Of a stretch of DNA of 64,000 nt, positions 10,401-21,179 are shown piece after piece (positions within the stretch are counted from its first letter, which is position 1; each line of letters opens with the position of its first letter). The position numbers and the translations under genes were made by a program. The notes beneath the pieces are model-generated. The model saw nothing but the letters and a program-made list of their open reading frames with translations. It was not told the origin of the DNA and searched no databases. The stretch comes from Ichthyophis bannanicus (Eukaryota > Chordata > Amphibia > Gymnophiona > Ichthyophiidae), in assembly GCA_033557465.1 (NCBI GenBank), contig CM066037.1, positions 521,040,686 through 521,104,685 of the forward strand, read 5' to 3'.

Positions 10401-11118
10401 GGTCCTTGAGAGTCCCACAGAATCCAGATGGGCCCATGATCAGAAACCACGATCGGGTCTATACCCGCCTGCAGTACCCGTGGGAAGCCGCCCTCGCTAA
10501 CCAGGATGTAGTCTATACGGGCCACGTGTGGTGCGCCCGCGATTGGTGTGTATATTCGCGCACCCCTGGGTGTAGGACTCTCCACACATCTATGAGATCT
10601 CCCATTCTACACAAATACCCTACCCCCTTTTTGGTCCACAAGCCCGTTGGACTCTGTTGGGATTTGTCTAGGCATGGGTCATGGGGACAATTAAAGTCTC
10701 CCGCAATAATTAATTTGTTCGTGCCATGGTTAGCCACCAACCGTAGAATCCGTTTATAAAACTCGTGGCCATAAACATTTGGAGCATACACATTTAGCAA
10801 CCACACGGGTTCATTGTACAACTTAGCATGCAAGGAAATGTAACGCCCATGCGGGTCAACCTCCATTTTACTCACTTCCAGAGGCACACCCTTTTTCACT
10901 AATATCACTACGCCTGCTTTTTTTGTACCAGAGGCCGCCCCATGTGCACTTGCTACCCAGTCTCTTGCCAGCTTACGATGTTCCAAGGCACTTAAATGAG
11001 TCTCTTGTAACATGGCTATATGCACACCCTTCCTCTTAAGTGCTTGCAAAATTTTGGTGCGCTTAACAGGAGAGCCTATCCCTCCCACGTTCCAGGAAAC
11101 AATCTTAACCTCAGGCAT
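7472..11118 (-). pseudogene. L1-like ORF2: AP endonuclease and reverse transcriptase, one frameshift
   Basis: This protein nicks target DNA and copies the LINE RNA there. The endonuclease (ATG at 11118) begins MPEVKIVSWNVGG, then LQETHL, NVYAPN and IIAGDFN. A single frameshift between 10513 and 10585 moves the reading into a 1037-codon frame starting with the endonuclease end (ARIDYILVS). The RT follows, with PGPDGF, LINCDMK, SLDAEKAFDRV (motif A), RQGCPLSPLLF and AFADDM at 9026-9043 (motif C). The C-terminal end has C-x2-C...H-x4-C spacing (CGWCG...HKFWGC). Without the frameshift the protein would be about 1,200 residues, the usual size. The RT frame is otherwise intact over 3.1 kb. Confidence 0.92.
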
Positions 11119-11901
11119 CCCATCCTACCAATAGAAAAATCAGCAGTTGATACAGCTGTATAGAGTTCCAAAGGTGCCCAGCCTCACCCTCAGAACCAAA
11201 GCATAATGCTACCCCCACAACATACCTCCAATCAAGCGTGCTTGTATCTGAAACCACCCCTCTGAAACACCGAAGTGCCGTGCTAATCCCCCGTGGGCTC
11301 CCTCCTCCTCCCCTCCCCCCCATCCCCTCCCCCCCATCTTCCCCAACCGCACCCCACCCTCCCCCCTAAACTGCACCCACTCCACACCCCCCTCCACTCC
11401 CCCCTTGCTACCATCCCCCTTAGATCCTTTAGTCCCCGTAATACACACAGACCACACATCCCTACACCCCCAGTATACACATGCATTCAGTCTCACATAC
11501 TTCCCACCTCCAAAAGCAGTCACACATAGGCCCCCACTCACCCCAGCATACACAGATATGAACATAATAACAAGAACAGTATATATATCAAAGATCCCTC
11601 TCCCTCCCCACACCCCCCAAACTCTCAGCATCCCTCAGTTCTTATGGTCTCGAGAACCAAGACCCTCCCCGAGGGAGATAGATCACCGTCCAGGGCACCT
11701 CCGGGTCACCAGCAGACTGGCAGAGTCATCAAATCATTGCAACGTTCCTGCAGGCATGGCCCACTGCACCTTAATTCCAATCGGCCAAGGCCGCGAGTCA
11801 GCAGTCTCATCCGCCGCGCACGCTGCATGCCCCAGGGTATGTGCACCACCAAGTATAAGACTGCGGAAGCCCGGCATTGTCCTACGCCCTCCATCACTTC
11901 T
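11119..11901 (-). other. Spacer between ORF1 and ORF2 of the L1-like LINE
   Basis: About 780 bases separate the two ORFs, longer than usual for the L1 group. The part at 11290-11420 is almost pure C with T on the plus strand, so the element RNA would be G-rich with many GGG runs. The ORFs seen here are low-complexity shadows (Pro-rich or Gly-rich). No repeat boundary was found, so it may be native spacer or an old unrecognised insert. Confidence 0.6.
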
Positions 11902-12544
11902 TCAGACAACCGCATCAGGTGCCGCATGTGAGGGCAGCTTAGCCAGAAACTTGCGAGCGTCCTCCGGTTTACCAAAAGAGTGCGTGGTGCCCATATGAAA
12001 AATCTTTAAGACCGCCGGGTACACAAGGGCGAAGCGTATTCCCTTTTGTACCAGCACCGAGCAGACAGGGGAGAATTCTTTACGCTGGACAGCTAGGGCG
12101 GCAGAGTAGTCTTGGAACAAAAGCACCGCTACATTATCCAACTTCAAATCACGTCTTTTGCGGTAGGCCTGTAGCAAGGCCGCTTTATGTTGAAAGTTCA
12201 GCAGTCTCGCCAATATAGGCCGCGGTCGATTGCGGCCCTCCATCCTTTGCCCCAACCGATGGGCCCGTTCCACTCTTATCTGCCCTAGCAGATTCGGGAG
12301 ACCAAGCTCCTTTGGCAGCCATTCCTCAAAAAGTTGGACAAGCTGTGTGTCCGCCCAGGTCTCGGGCACCCCGACTAATCTTAGGTTGTTCCTACGGGAA
12401 CGGTTTTCCAGGTCGTTCACTTTTTGGAGCAAAGTCTCAATCTGTTTTTTCTGTGCTGTAGAACTCTTCTCCAGTGCCAACTCACCCTCTTCCAATGCAG
12501 TCACCCGTTGTTCCACTTCATCTACGCGCCTGGTAAAGTCTACA

Positions 12545-13432
12545 AAAGTGTCTATGTTTATGTTTATGTTTGTTTATTTAAAACTTGGTATACCGCCCAA
12601 CACCATGGGCACCTGAGCGGTTTACAATAAAATTAAAAATAATTTAAAAATATTCAAAAATATTTAAAAATAGGGCTGCAGGAAAAAGAAAAGGAACGCC
12701 AATTAAAATAATAGAAAAGAGAGGAAAGGAAAGAGAGAGAAAAGCAGAAATCAATAACAGTTACAAATACAAATACAAATAATATCTTGAGGCAGAAAAG
12801 GGGGAGGGGGGGTTAGGGAGGGAGATTGAACGCTACTTGAAAAAGGTGGGTCTTGAAGTTGGGTCTTGAAGGATTGATAGGACTCCTCTGCACGGAGCGA
12901 GGGGGGGAGAGAGTTCCATAGGCTTGGGGTCAGAAAGTAGAAGGCTGAAGAACGGGTGGAGGTAAGATGGGCCTGGGAGGGAGAGGGAAGAGACATACGG
13001 TTTATGTGAATGGTACGAAGCAGACGGTGGGAAGTACGAAAGTGAATCAGGTTAGCAAGATAGAGAGGGGTACCGGTGCGAGCAGCCTTATGTGCAAGAA
13101 TAAGAATTTTATACTGAACACAAAAAGAGACAGGTAACCAGTGGTGTTGAAGAAGAAGAGGAGTAACATGGTCAAAGCGGGAAGCGTAAGTGAGGAGGCG
13201 GATAGCGGTGTTTTGAACACGTTGAAGACGAGACAATTGGGCTTGGGGGAGACCAGCTAGGGAGACATTACAGTAATCCAGACGAGACATCACAAGGGAG
13301 AGGAGAAGAGTAGCCAGAGCAGAGGAAGAAAGAAAAGGACGGATAGCGCGGAGCTGCCTAAGAGAGAAAAAGGAACGTTTGACAACAGAGGAGATATGCG
13401 CCTTAAAGGAAAGAGAAGAATCGAGAGTCCCC
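12545..13432 (-). mobile_element. L2-like LINE, 5'-truncated, inside the L1-like LINE
   Basis: On the minus strand this holds the C-terminal end of an L2-type RT followed by a 3' tail with GTAAACCGC and GGCGGTATACC blocks, an A-rich stretch and short hexamer repeats at the end (12550-12572). No clear target duplication was seen. It points the same way as the host LINE. Confidence 0.82.
12751..13432 (-). pseudogene. L2-like RT C-terminal fragment
   Basis: The frame enters from the L1 sequence and reads the end of an L2-clade RT: RRWGTLDSSLSFKAHIS, then MSRLDYCNVSLAGLP, RLQRVQNTAIRLL, the HWLPV segment and SLWNSLPPSLR. This region follows the catalytic RT core, which is missing along with everything 5' of it. 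The stop is at 12751, but similarity to the family ends near 12815, just before the low-complexity tail. Confidence 0.82.
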
Positions 13433-13814
13433 CATCTCCTCGAGTTTCTTAAGCACATTATCAAATTTTGGTTCCAATAACTTCACCACCTCTTGCGCCA
13501 CTTCCTCCGGGCTAGTCTCCCCACTGTCGGTACCCGGGGAGCTAGGCATACTTCCAGAGCGGGCCGCGGCGGCCATCTTAGCTTCCCTCGTGCTCGGAGG
13601 CTTTTCTTTCTTAGAAGCCGCTCGCATGGCCTTCTCAGGGCGATTTAAGCGGTCAAAAGCACTCCAAACCAATGTCGTGCAGCTAGCACACACAGCTCAG
13701 TGAGCACTGCCCGTCAAACTATGGTATTTGCCGGTTAAATTGCAAGTTTCTGCTGGCGGCCCGGGAGCGCGACGAGGAACGCTCCTCACCCGCTCATGTG
13801 CTCACGTGATCCTC

Positions 13815-13830
13815 TGGAGGAGTGCACTAT
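13815..13830 (-). repeat. Target-site duplication of the L1-like LINE (right copy)
   Basis: Exact copy of 6981-6996. Beyond it, 13831-13845 still aligns with DIRS-1 gag before CR1-A begins. Confidence 0.93.
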
Positions 13831-13846
13831 ATGTAAAAACTACATG

Positions 13847-14300
13847 TGCAGCATTGCTAGGAAAGGGGAAGTGCTACTGATAGGAGATTTCAATATGCCA
13901 GATGTTGATTGGCACATTCCTGCTGCAGTATCATCTAGAAGTAAGGAGATCCTGGATTCTCTACAGGGAGAACTATTCAGGCAATTGGTAACAGACCCCA
14001 CACGTGAAGGGGCCATACTGGACTTGGTGCTTACCAATGGTGAAAGTGTTTCTGATGTTGTAGTGGGAGATCATTTTGCATCCAGTGATCACCAGATGGT
14101 GTGGTTCAGTATTAGGACTAGGGCTGTTAGAATCCATTCAAAGGCGAGGATCTTAGACTTTAGGAAGACTAGCTTTGCGAAGATGGGCCAATACCTCAGG
14201 GAGTCTTTAGTTGGATGGAACAGCTGAGGGATGTAGAAAATCAATGGGAAAAACTGAAAGGGGATATTTTAAGGGCAACCAACCTTTTTGTTAAAATGGT
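13847..14300 (+). pseudogene. CR1-A endonuclease remnant
   Basis: The frame reads GEVLLIGDFNMPDVDW, the AP-endonuclease GDFN block, then ILDLVLTN and FASSDHQMVWF, which hold the catalytic SDH block. The first half of the domain is missing and the frame stops at 14227, before the linker to the RT. The frame runs in from DIRS-1 sequence, so its ATG at 13796 has no meaning. Confidence 0.85.
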
Positions 14301-16195
14301 AAATAAAGGAAAAGAAGACCGCTATGGTTTTCGAAAGTAGCTGAAAAAGTGAAGAAAAAGAGGGAGGCCTTCATGAAATACAAGTGATTACAGAGAGAGG
14401 AAGACAGGCATCTATATTTGGAAAAACTTAGAAAAGCTAGCAAAGTAGTCAAGAAGGCAAAGATTCAAAAGGAGGAGGAAATAGCCAATGCAATAAAATG
14501 GGGGGATAAGACATTTTTCAGATATATTAGTGAGAAGAGGAAGGGCAAGAGTGGTATTGTCAGACTCAAGGGTGCAGGGGAGGAATATGTAGAAGCTGAA
14601 AAGGATAAAGCGGAATTGCTTAACAAATATTTTTGTTCTGTGTTCACAGATGAAGAACCAGGAGCAGGACCTCAGAAAACACCCACAAATAGGAACAGAA
14701 GCAAAGGACATCTTTCAAAAGACTGTGTTCGTGAGAAACTAGCTCAACTTAAAGTAGACAAAACGATGGGACCGGATGAGATACACCCGAGAATACTGAG
14801 GGAACTTGGGGACGTTCTAGCAGCTCCACTGACTGACCTTTTCAATGCCTCGTTGGAGTCGGGAGTGGTGCCAAAGGACTGGAGAGAGGCTCATGTGCCT
14901 TTACACAAAAGCGGAAGTAAGGATGTGGTTGAAAACTACAGGCCAGTTAGTTTAACTTCGGTGGTGAGTAAATTATTGGAAATGCTGCTGAAAGAGAAAA
15001 TAGTGAGGTTTCTGGAGTCCAGCGGATTACAGGATCCGAGGCAGCATGGATTCACCAGAGGCAAGTCTTGTCAGACAAATCTGATTGATTTCTTTGACTG
15101 GGTGACCAGGGAGTTGGACCGAGGGAGAGCCCTAGATGTGGTGTATTTGGATTTCAGTAAAGCCTTTGACACTGTTCCTCACAGGTGACTTATAAACAAA
15201 CTGAGCACCCTAGGGATGGACCCTAAAGTTACTGCTTGGGTTAGAAATTGGTTGGGTGGGAGGCGACAAAGAGTACAAGTAAATGGAGCTCACTCTGAGG
15301 AGAAGGATGTTATCAGTGGTGTGCCCCAGGGATCTGTCCTTGGTCCGATTTTTGTTAGCATCTTTGTTAGTGATATAGCAGAAGGGCTTTCAGGTAAGGT
15401 TTGCTTCTTTGCGGATGATACCAAAATCTGCAATAGAGTAGACACCCAGGAAGGTGTAGATAACATGAGGAGGGATCTAGCTAAGCTTGAAGAATGGTCT
15501 AGAATTTGGCAGCTGGGATTCAATGTTAAAAAATGTAAGGTCATGCATTTGGGCCGCAGCAATCCAAGGGAGCAATATAGTATAGGGGGTGAAGTACTTT
15601 TGTCCACTAAAGAAGAGCGGGACCTAGGCGTAGTTGTGTCTGATGATCTTAAAGTAGCTAAACAGGTAGAAAAGGCGACGGCAAAAGCTAGAAGGATGCT
15701 TGGGTGCAAATGGAGAGGAATGGCTAGCAGAAAAAAGGAGGTGATAATGCCTCTGTATAAGTCTTTGGTGCGACCTCATTTGGAGTATAGTGTGCAAATA
15801 TCTGGAGACCGCACCTTCAAAAGGATGTGAACAGGATGGAGTCGGTGCAGAGGGTGGCTACTAAAATGATTAGTGGTCTTCATTATAAAGCATATGAGGA
15901 CAGACTGAAGGATCTTAATATGTACACCTTAGAGGAAAGGCGGGATAGAGGGGATATGATTGAGATGTTTAAATACCTCCGTGGCATAAATGTTCAGGGA
16001 GAGAGCCTCTTTCAATTGAAAGCAAGTTCTGCTACGAGGGGACATGGGATGAGGGTGAAGGGAGATAGATTCAGGAGTGATATGCGGCAATATTTCTTTA
16101 CGGAAAGAGTAGTGGATCTGTGGAATAGTCTCCCAGTGGAGGTAGTAGAGATGAGGACAGTAACTGAATTCAAAAAAGCATGGGACAAACACTGA
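14301..16195 (+). pseudogene. CR1-A reverse transcriptase, broken
   Basis: After a damaged stretch, 14418-15185 reads KMGPDEIHPRILREL, YRPVSLTSVVSKLLE, HGFTRGKSCQTNL and VVYLDFSKAFDTVPH (motif A). A TGA at 15186-15188 interrupts, and the same frame goes on to 15830 with GVPQGSVLGP, CFFADDTKI (motif C, near 15406-15420) and DLGVVVSDDLK. A frameshift near 15805 leads into the C-terminal end (15827-16195), with RMESVQRVATKMISGL and VVDLWNSLP. It is a typical decayed CR1-group RT. Confidence 0.9.
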
Positions 16196-16293
16196 GGATC
16201 TCTAAAGGTAAAAAGGGGACTGTTGTAGTTATGGAAGGACAGACTAGATAGGCCATGTGGTCTTTTTCTGTCGTCATATTTCTATGTTTCTTA

Positions 16294-16568
16294 GAACTCT
16301 TAATTCGATGCATAGCTGATTCCACCACCATTCAGTGGTGTGGAAGCTGCGTCTTCTGGAACGCAGGGCTTTCTGGTACCCGATACGTGGTATTGAGTCG
16401 CCAGGTATGGGGAGACATGGTGAGGGGTGTCTCCCACATCTGGAACAGAAGGTCCTGGAGTATGCGGTGTATCTGGACAGTAGTCTCCTCTTTAGGAGCT
16501 GTAGCATATTGGAGAATTTCCAACTCCTCTGCACTGGGTTCTTTCTCTGAGGCAGGAGTAATGGATAG
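16294..16568 (-). pseudogene. DIRS-1 Gag-like protein, central part
   Basis: The minus strand reads LSITPASEKEPSAEELE, FQMWETPLTM and YRVPESPAFQKTQLPHH, aligning with DIRS-2 Gag (ELDALQYDSPPKEA, FRMWESPV, RVRKSPGFQKAQLPHH). It joins 13815-13845 on one side and 31665-32190 on the other when CR1-A and PLE-1 are removed. Confidence 0.85.
16554..16568 (-). repeat. Target-site duplication of PLE-1 (left copy)
   Basis: AGGAGTAATGGATAG here is repeated exactly at 31665-31679. Both copies lie in the same place of the DIRS-1 gag. Confidence 0.87.
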
Positions 16569-16622
16569 CGTCCAACTAGGAGCAAGAAGCCACGTCAAGC
16601 CAAGCACACAGTCAGAGAACGT

Positions 16623-17197
16623 GGTACAAACCAAGAGTAGGGGTATATATCAAAAATTTATTAACATTGCCAACACATATTGCCAACTCGACACAGGCCG
16701 TGTTTCGTCAAAACTTCTTCAGGGGTAAAGGCAAACTAAAAACAAACAAGTCAATAAATGAAAATATAAACATCATACATTTAAATAAACATACAAATTA
16801 AATTAAAACCAAAGATAAAACTGAATAAATAGCATCTAAAAACCAAAATGTTGGAACGCTATTTAAAAACAATATGAACTTGAAAAAGTAATAACATTGC
16901 ATACGAAGATGGTAAGAAAAATAGATACAACATTTCAAAAACAAGAAGAATATACATCGGACAAACATGAACAAAAAAATTGTATACATAAAAAAATATA
17001 TATACCTTACCGGTAAAGCAATAAGCACCCTTCACTAGAATCTATAGATATATAAAAAAGGGGCATATAAAAAAGGAGAGAAGGAGTGAGTCTATTATAA
17101 GCCAGATTCATCAGTCAAGCATCCAAATAACATTTTAAATAATAGAAATGAGGCATGCTTAATAGCCTGTTCTTAAAGCTTCAAAAAAGGTGGGGGA
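16623..17197 (-). repeat. PLE-1 terminal repeat, left arm (inverted)
   Basis: This is the reverse complement of about 31103-31664, with many small differences (for example a TCG/TGG change next to the ribozyme-like motif). It lies at the 3' end of the element. It contains the degenerate hammerhead motif and an AATAAA-type A/T-rich stretch. Confidence 0.88.
16685..16726 (-). ncRNA. Hammerhead-ribozyme-like motif in PLE-1
   Basis: On the minus strand the sequence reads ACCC, CTGAAGA, a short arm, GACGAAAC, then ACACGGCCTGTGT and C. CTGA-N-GA and GAAA are the conserved hammerhead core. ACAC/GTGT could form a short stem III. ACCC can pair with a downstream GGGT (here GAGT, one mismatch) as stem I. 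Hammerhead motifs in Penelope terminal repeats are established knowledge; activity of this copy is unknown and stem II looks weak. Confidence 0.55.
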
Positions 17198-17799
17198 AGG
17201 GAGAAAACATGGTGAATTAAAAAGGATCATCACCATATAAAAAACCATTATAAAATGTATACCCCACGTAAACAAACGCACCACCATTGTGAAGAACATC
17301 CTAAAACCATGTGTTTCTTTTAAAGCATCAAGTGAGCGAAGAAAAACCGCATAACAAAATATTACTCACTACCAGCAGTGTTTCTATTGGCACCATACAG
17401 TATACTGAAAAACAACAGAAGCAACCTTTGAACCTTAAATACCACCCAAAAAATATAATCTAAAACGTCATCTAAGTGAATCAAAACAAACTCAGTGTAA
17501 AAACCTTTTCAGGTATCTTAAATGTGGAAAACCTCTTGAAATTGAAGAGAGCTGCTGTGCACTGCACCGCTATCACGCTTCAATGGAGCATCACCTCCTT
17601 CCAAAAAACGCCGGCGCATGTGCAAAGAGGACCTTATACGGATCTATAGATGATGTCATAGGCAAATACTAACCCTTAGAACAATCAAGGTGGTAAAACA
17701 GGATCTCTACCGCAAACATTTGCAAATCAAAGGGATCGCTGGCAGTCACAGCGGGGCTCTTCATGTCCATAGAAAAAAAGTGTCAAGAAAAAGGGGGGA

Positions 17800-18700
17800 G
17801 GGTGACTGAAAACCACACATGGTGCTGCACATTGCAATGGTATACTAAAACTTAAACTGTCCCAAAATAAATAAATAAAACAAACAATGGATAATAAATA
17901 TATTAAAAATCAAAACCACATATATATATAGGGAGCACACAAAAATATAATAAAATAGTCTACATCATCAAGACAATCGTGATCATAAAAAAGAATTGAG
18001 CTAAAACCTACATACCCATCATATAGACAAGAGGATTAAAAATGATAAACAACCAACACCACACATAGTGCTGCGCGCCGTGTAAATGCAATAACCCAAA
18101 CAAAATCCAAACCTTAAGCCTAACAAGTGTATAAATATGACAGAAATGCTAGAACATGACAGGGTAATACACATCATCTGGATAAACATCATCCAAAAGA
18201 AGAAAGACATAAAAATGAATATGTTAAAACCAAAAGGCAAACGCGATAAAAAATGCATGGTAGCTGTGCATAGCAGTAGTGCAACTAAAAAATATAAAAG
18301 TGGAAGCCATATAAGACCAGGAAATTAAAAATAAAAATAAATAAACGAAACCGTAAATGAACATAGTGGGATAATACATATCGTCTGGATAAACACATTC
18401 CAGGGGGAATTAGCAGAATCATAAAGATGATATCATAATTATATTAAAATAAAAGAAAGGACAACAAACCACATAGCGTTGCACACAGCAATAGTGCCAC
18501 AGTACCAGAGCCATTAAAAACCATCCCAAAATAAATAAATAAATAAAACGGAGAATAAATAAGTAAAAACATTATAAACCAGGGAAAATAAAAGACCAAG
18601 ACCATAATTTCCATGTAATACGCGTAATTAAGATAAAAATAATAAAGATAAAAAAGCTAACATAATACAGCGCGCAGCAATAGCGCAACAAAGACCAGGG
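17800..18700 (-). repeat. Diverged tandem repeats in the PLE-1 3' region
   Basis: A unit of about 190-245 bases recurs, marked by blocks like ACCACACATGGTGCTGCACA, near 17813, 18058, 18258, 18474 and 18665. A CCCAAAATAAATAAAT block recurs with it near 17861 and 18523. The copies are diverged and A-rich. I see no coding sequence between 17198 and 18741. Confidence 0.62.
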
Positions 18701-18741
18701 CAAAGAACTTGACAAAGGAAAAATTGGATGAAACAAATTAT

Positions 18742-20511
18742 CTAGAGGAAAACCGAAAGATCTTGATCCAGATTAAGTCCTCTTGGAGTCATGGAGTCCA
18801 ACATAAAAATATATTTCTGTTCCAATTGCATTATGGTCTTGTTAATATCACCACCTCTCCAGTTTAGTTTAACCTTTTTAATGACAAAGAATTTAAGATC
18901 CAAAATTTTGTGTGCCTGTTCCATCCAATGTTCTACGAGGGATTTTTCAGAAATACCTCTCTTAATTGCACTCCTATGTTCAATAATCCTGACTCGAACA
19001 CTGCGTATATTCTTCCCCACGTAAAGTTTCTTGCACGGACATTGAATGACATATATAACATGAGTGGTCTCACAGTTGGAAAAATCTTTAAGAACAAACT
19101 TCTTGTTTGTGATGGGATGGAGAAAGAAATCGCGAACTGGTAAAACATGTACACATACTGAACAGCGACCACATTGAAATTGCCCCTTATTCTTCGGTAA
19201 AAATGAGCGTTCTGTCAAAGCAGAGGGAACCAATAAATTCTTTAAATTGACATTCCGTTTGTGTGCTATAGTGATGGGAGTGGTTTGGAAACCATCAAGA
19301 GACTGGATCAAATGCCATTCTTTCTTTAATATCTTAACAATATCCCGGGAAACGGTAGAATACAAAAGAGGGCAAACCAACCTTATATTAGTATCCTTCT
19401 GTCTAGGTACAAGGAGAGTTTCACGGTCTGATGTATAGGCCCTTGTATACGCATTCAAAATATATTTGGAAGGATAATCCCTTGCACAAAATCTGGCCTT
19501 CATTATTTTAGCTTGAGAATCAAAATCACAATCTTTTGTGCATACTCTCCTGGCCCTTAGGAACTGACGTACTGGGAGATTTCTTTTCAATGCCGGATTG
19601 TGGAAACTGCTGAAATGTAATAAATGGTTACAATCTGTGGGTTTCCTGTACAAAGAAGTGGTTAACCGATTGTCCTCCTTTTTAATAAGTAAATCCAAAT
19701 ATGGAATACAGCATTGGTCATAAGTGAGTTGGAACTTTAGATTACTAAGCCGTTGATCCATTCATTAAAAAGAGAGAGGACCTCTTCTGTACCTTTCCAC
19801 AAAATAAAAACATCATCAATATATCTGATCCAAAGCATCACGTTATCTTTATATGGATGATTCTTCAAAAATCTTTCTTCGAAATCAAATACAAAGAAGT
19901 TAGCGACATCAGGCGCCCTTGAAGACCCCATGGCCACCCCCTTAACTTTTTGATAAAAAAGATCCCTAAAACAAAAAAAAAGTTTTCACATAAAGCTATC
20001 TTAGCCAATGCAAGTAAAAAATATGTAGGGATACTTCTGTGTATTGATCTTTTTAAAAAATATTGTTCTAAAATTATCAAAGATTCTGCTTGGGGAACAT
20101 TGGTGTATAGGGACTCAACATCCAAAGTCACCAAAATAATACTTGAATCTATATCTTGAAATTTCGTCAGAATTTCAACAACATGAGATGAGTCTCTTGC
20201 GTATGACCACATGGACAGAACAAAAGGACGCAAAAATACGTCCAAAAATTGAGAAATAGGTTCAAGTAGGGAACCAATTGCAGAGACGATCGGCCTACCT
20301 GGGGGGGAAGTTAATGATTTATGGATTTTAGGAAGAATATAAATTGTGGGTATCACTGGTGATGGAACAATGAGGAATTCCTTCTCTTTCTTGGTAATAT
20401 ATCCAATATCAAATGCTGTTTGTACTAAATTGTCAATTTTGCTTTTCAGCCGTTCAGTCGGATCGCCTGACAAACGATAAAAAGTGCGATCTTTTAGTTG
20501 TCTCTCTATCT
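18742..20511 (-). pseudogene. PLE-1 reverse transcriptase core and GIY-YIG endonuclease, broken
   Basis: The minus-strand frame 20473-19950 reads IPTIYILPKIHKS, PGRPIVSAIGS and LVTLDVESLYTNVP (motif A). Frame 19937-19740 carries WIRYIDDVFI, with YIDD at 19812-19823 (motif C). Frame 19761-18742 carries the thumb (YLDLLI) and the C-terminal part: CGRCSVC (zinc-binding Cys pairs), THVIYVIQCPCKKLYVGKN and VRIIEHRSAIKRG, which match the GIY-YIG nuclease with its Arg and His. Two frameshifts, near 19950 and 19745, separate the three frames. The nuclease cuts target DNA for priming. Confidence 0.92.
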
Positions 20512-20519
20512 CTTCTATG
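20512..20519. repeat. hAT target-site duplication (left copy)
   Basis: CTTCTATG here is repeated at 22724-22731. Eight bases is the duplication length typical of hAT transposons. Confidence 0.9.
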
Positions 20520-20536
20520 CAGGGCCGGATTTACCT
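20520..20536. repeat. hAT terminal inverted repeat (left)
   Basis: CAGGGCCGGATTTACCT, the exact reverse complement of 22707-22723. Further imperfect similarity extends inwards (a GGGCCCAC block near 20567 and GGGCCCAC near 22671). Confidence 0.92.
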
Positions 20537-20799
20537 ATACGCCACCTACGCCGTGGCGTAGGGCCCACAGCTGACAAGGGCCCACAAAAATAGCCTTTTT
20601 AAAATTAAATTTAAAAAAAAAAAACGCTGGCTGCCGCCACGGCAGCATGGATTGTCCCGCGGGGCTCCCTACTGCTACAGGCTGAATCCCCTCCCTGCGC
20701 CCGGCTGAATCCCCTCCCTGCCTCCCTCCCTGCCGGCGCAGTGTGTACTGATAGCACCGGGTTCGCTCTCTGTCAGCAACGGGAGAGCTGAACTGGGGG

Positions 20800-20975
20800 A
20801 GGAGGAAAAGTACAGCCAGGCGCACGGCAGAGGAATTGCCTGCGAGAGCGTCTCTGACTGGCCGCGGAGGTCCCCAGCATGGACCTCCACGTGGAGAACC
20901 AGACGTGGCCCGACTTCATCTCCGGAGAGAAGACAGCGGAGGCCCGCTCATTCCGGGTTGTAGACTCGGCAGAGG
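20800..20975 (+). other. CpG-rich, exon-like segment in the hAT element
   Basis: A G+C-rich, CpG-rich stretch leads to an ATG at 20879. The open frame begins MDLHVENQTWPDFISGEK and continues to a GAG followed by GTAAGAG near 20973, a good splice-donor match. This looks like a promoter-proximal first exon. I do not recognise the peptide. It may be captured host sequence or the remains of the transposon's own first exon. No matching acceptor or second exon was identified. Confidence 0.4.
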
Positions 20976-21179
20976 TAAGAGGGCGGGCGAACGTCGGACA
21001 GGCAGCGCGAGCAGCGCACGCTGCACTCTGCAGAGCAGGCCCGGCCACGTGGCGTCAGGGCGGGAAGCTCAGGCAAGCGGCGGGCTTCCCGGCTGGGCAA
21101 AGCAGCGGTTTTCAGGGCGCTAGAGCGCAAGCCTGTGGGATAATTTTCTTTTTGTCTGTTTAGAGCTCAGCTGAAGTTG

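Larger units (their letters stand above)
11902..13693 (-). pseudogene. L1-like ORF1 protein, split by an L2 fragment
   Basis: ORF1 proteins of this group form coiled-coil trimers and bind the LINE RNA. The N-terminal 87 codons (13693-13433) end in a charged helix (LKKLEEMG). The L2 piece follows. The rest (12544-11902) reads VDEVEQRVTALEEGE and LLQKVNDLENRSRRNNLRLVG, the coiled coil leading into the RRM-like core, then ERAHRLGQ and the C-terminal domain with KGIRFALVYPA. The match is to the L1 ORF1 (Transposase_22) family. Aside from the insertion the frame is open. Confidence 0.85.
6997..13814 (-). mobile_element. L1-like (L1/Tx1 group) LINE, full length, with nested L2
   Basis: Exact 16-bp direct repeats bound the element. 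On the minus strand it has a short 5' leader (13814-13694), ORF1 with coiled coil and RNA-binding core, a long spacer, ORF2 with endonuclease, RT and a C-terminal Cys-rich segment, and a 3' UTR ending with AATAAA and a very short A tail. An L2-like fragment (12545-13432) interrupts ORF1. Without it the element is about 5.9 kb, a normal size for this group. The long exact target repeat is the mark of target-primed insertion. Confidence 0.92.
13846..16293 (+). mobile_element. CR1-A: 5'-truncated CR1-like LINE
   Basis: A plus-strand LINE inserted into the DIRS-1 gag. It begins inside the endonuclease domain and runs to the 3' end near TTTCTATGTTTCTTAG. The opposite-strand CR1-B has the same 3' end near 32191, which supports the boundary. 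DIRS-1 gag resumes at 16294. No convincing target duplication was seen, as is common for CR1 elements. Confidence 0.88.

Noticed and set aside
11293..11998. Pro/His-rich plus-strand frames
   Set aside because: These are reverse-strand products of the C-rich spacer of the L1-like LINE, without any supporting motif.
20773..21163. A host gene exon
   Set aside because: The segment lies strictly inside the hAT element, so it is listed as exon-like cargo. No second exon or known protein supports a resident gene.
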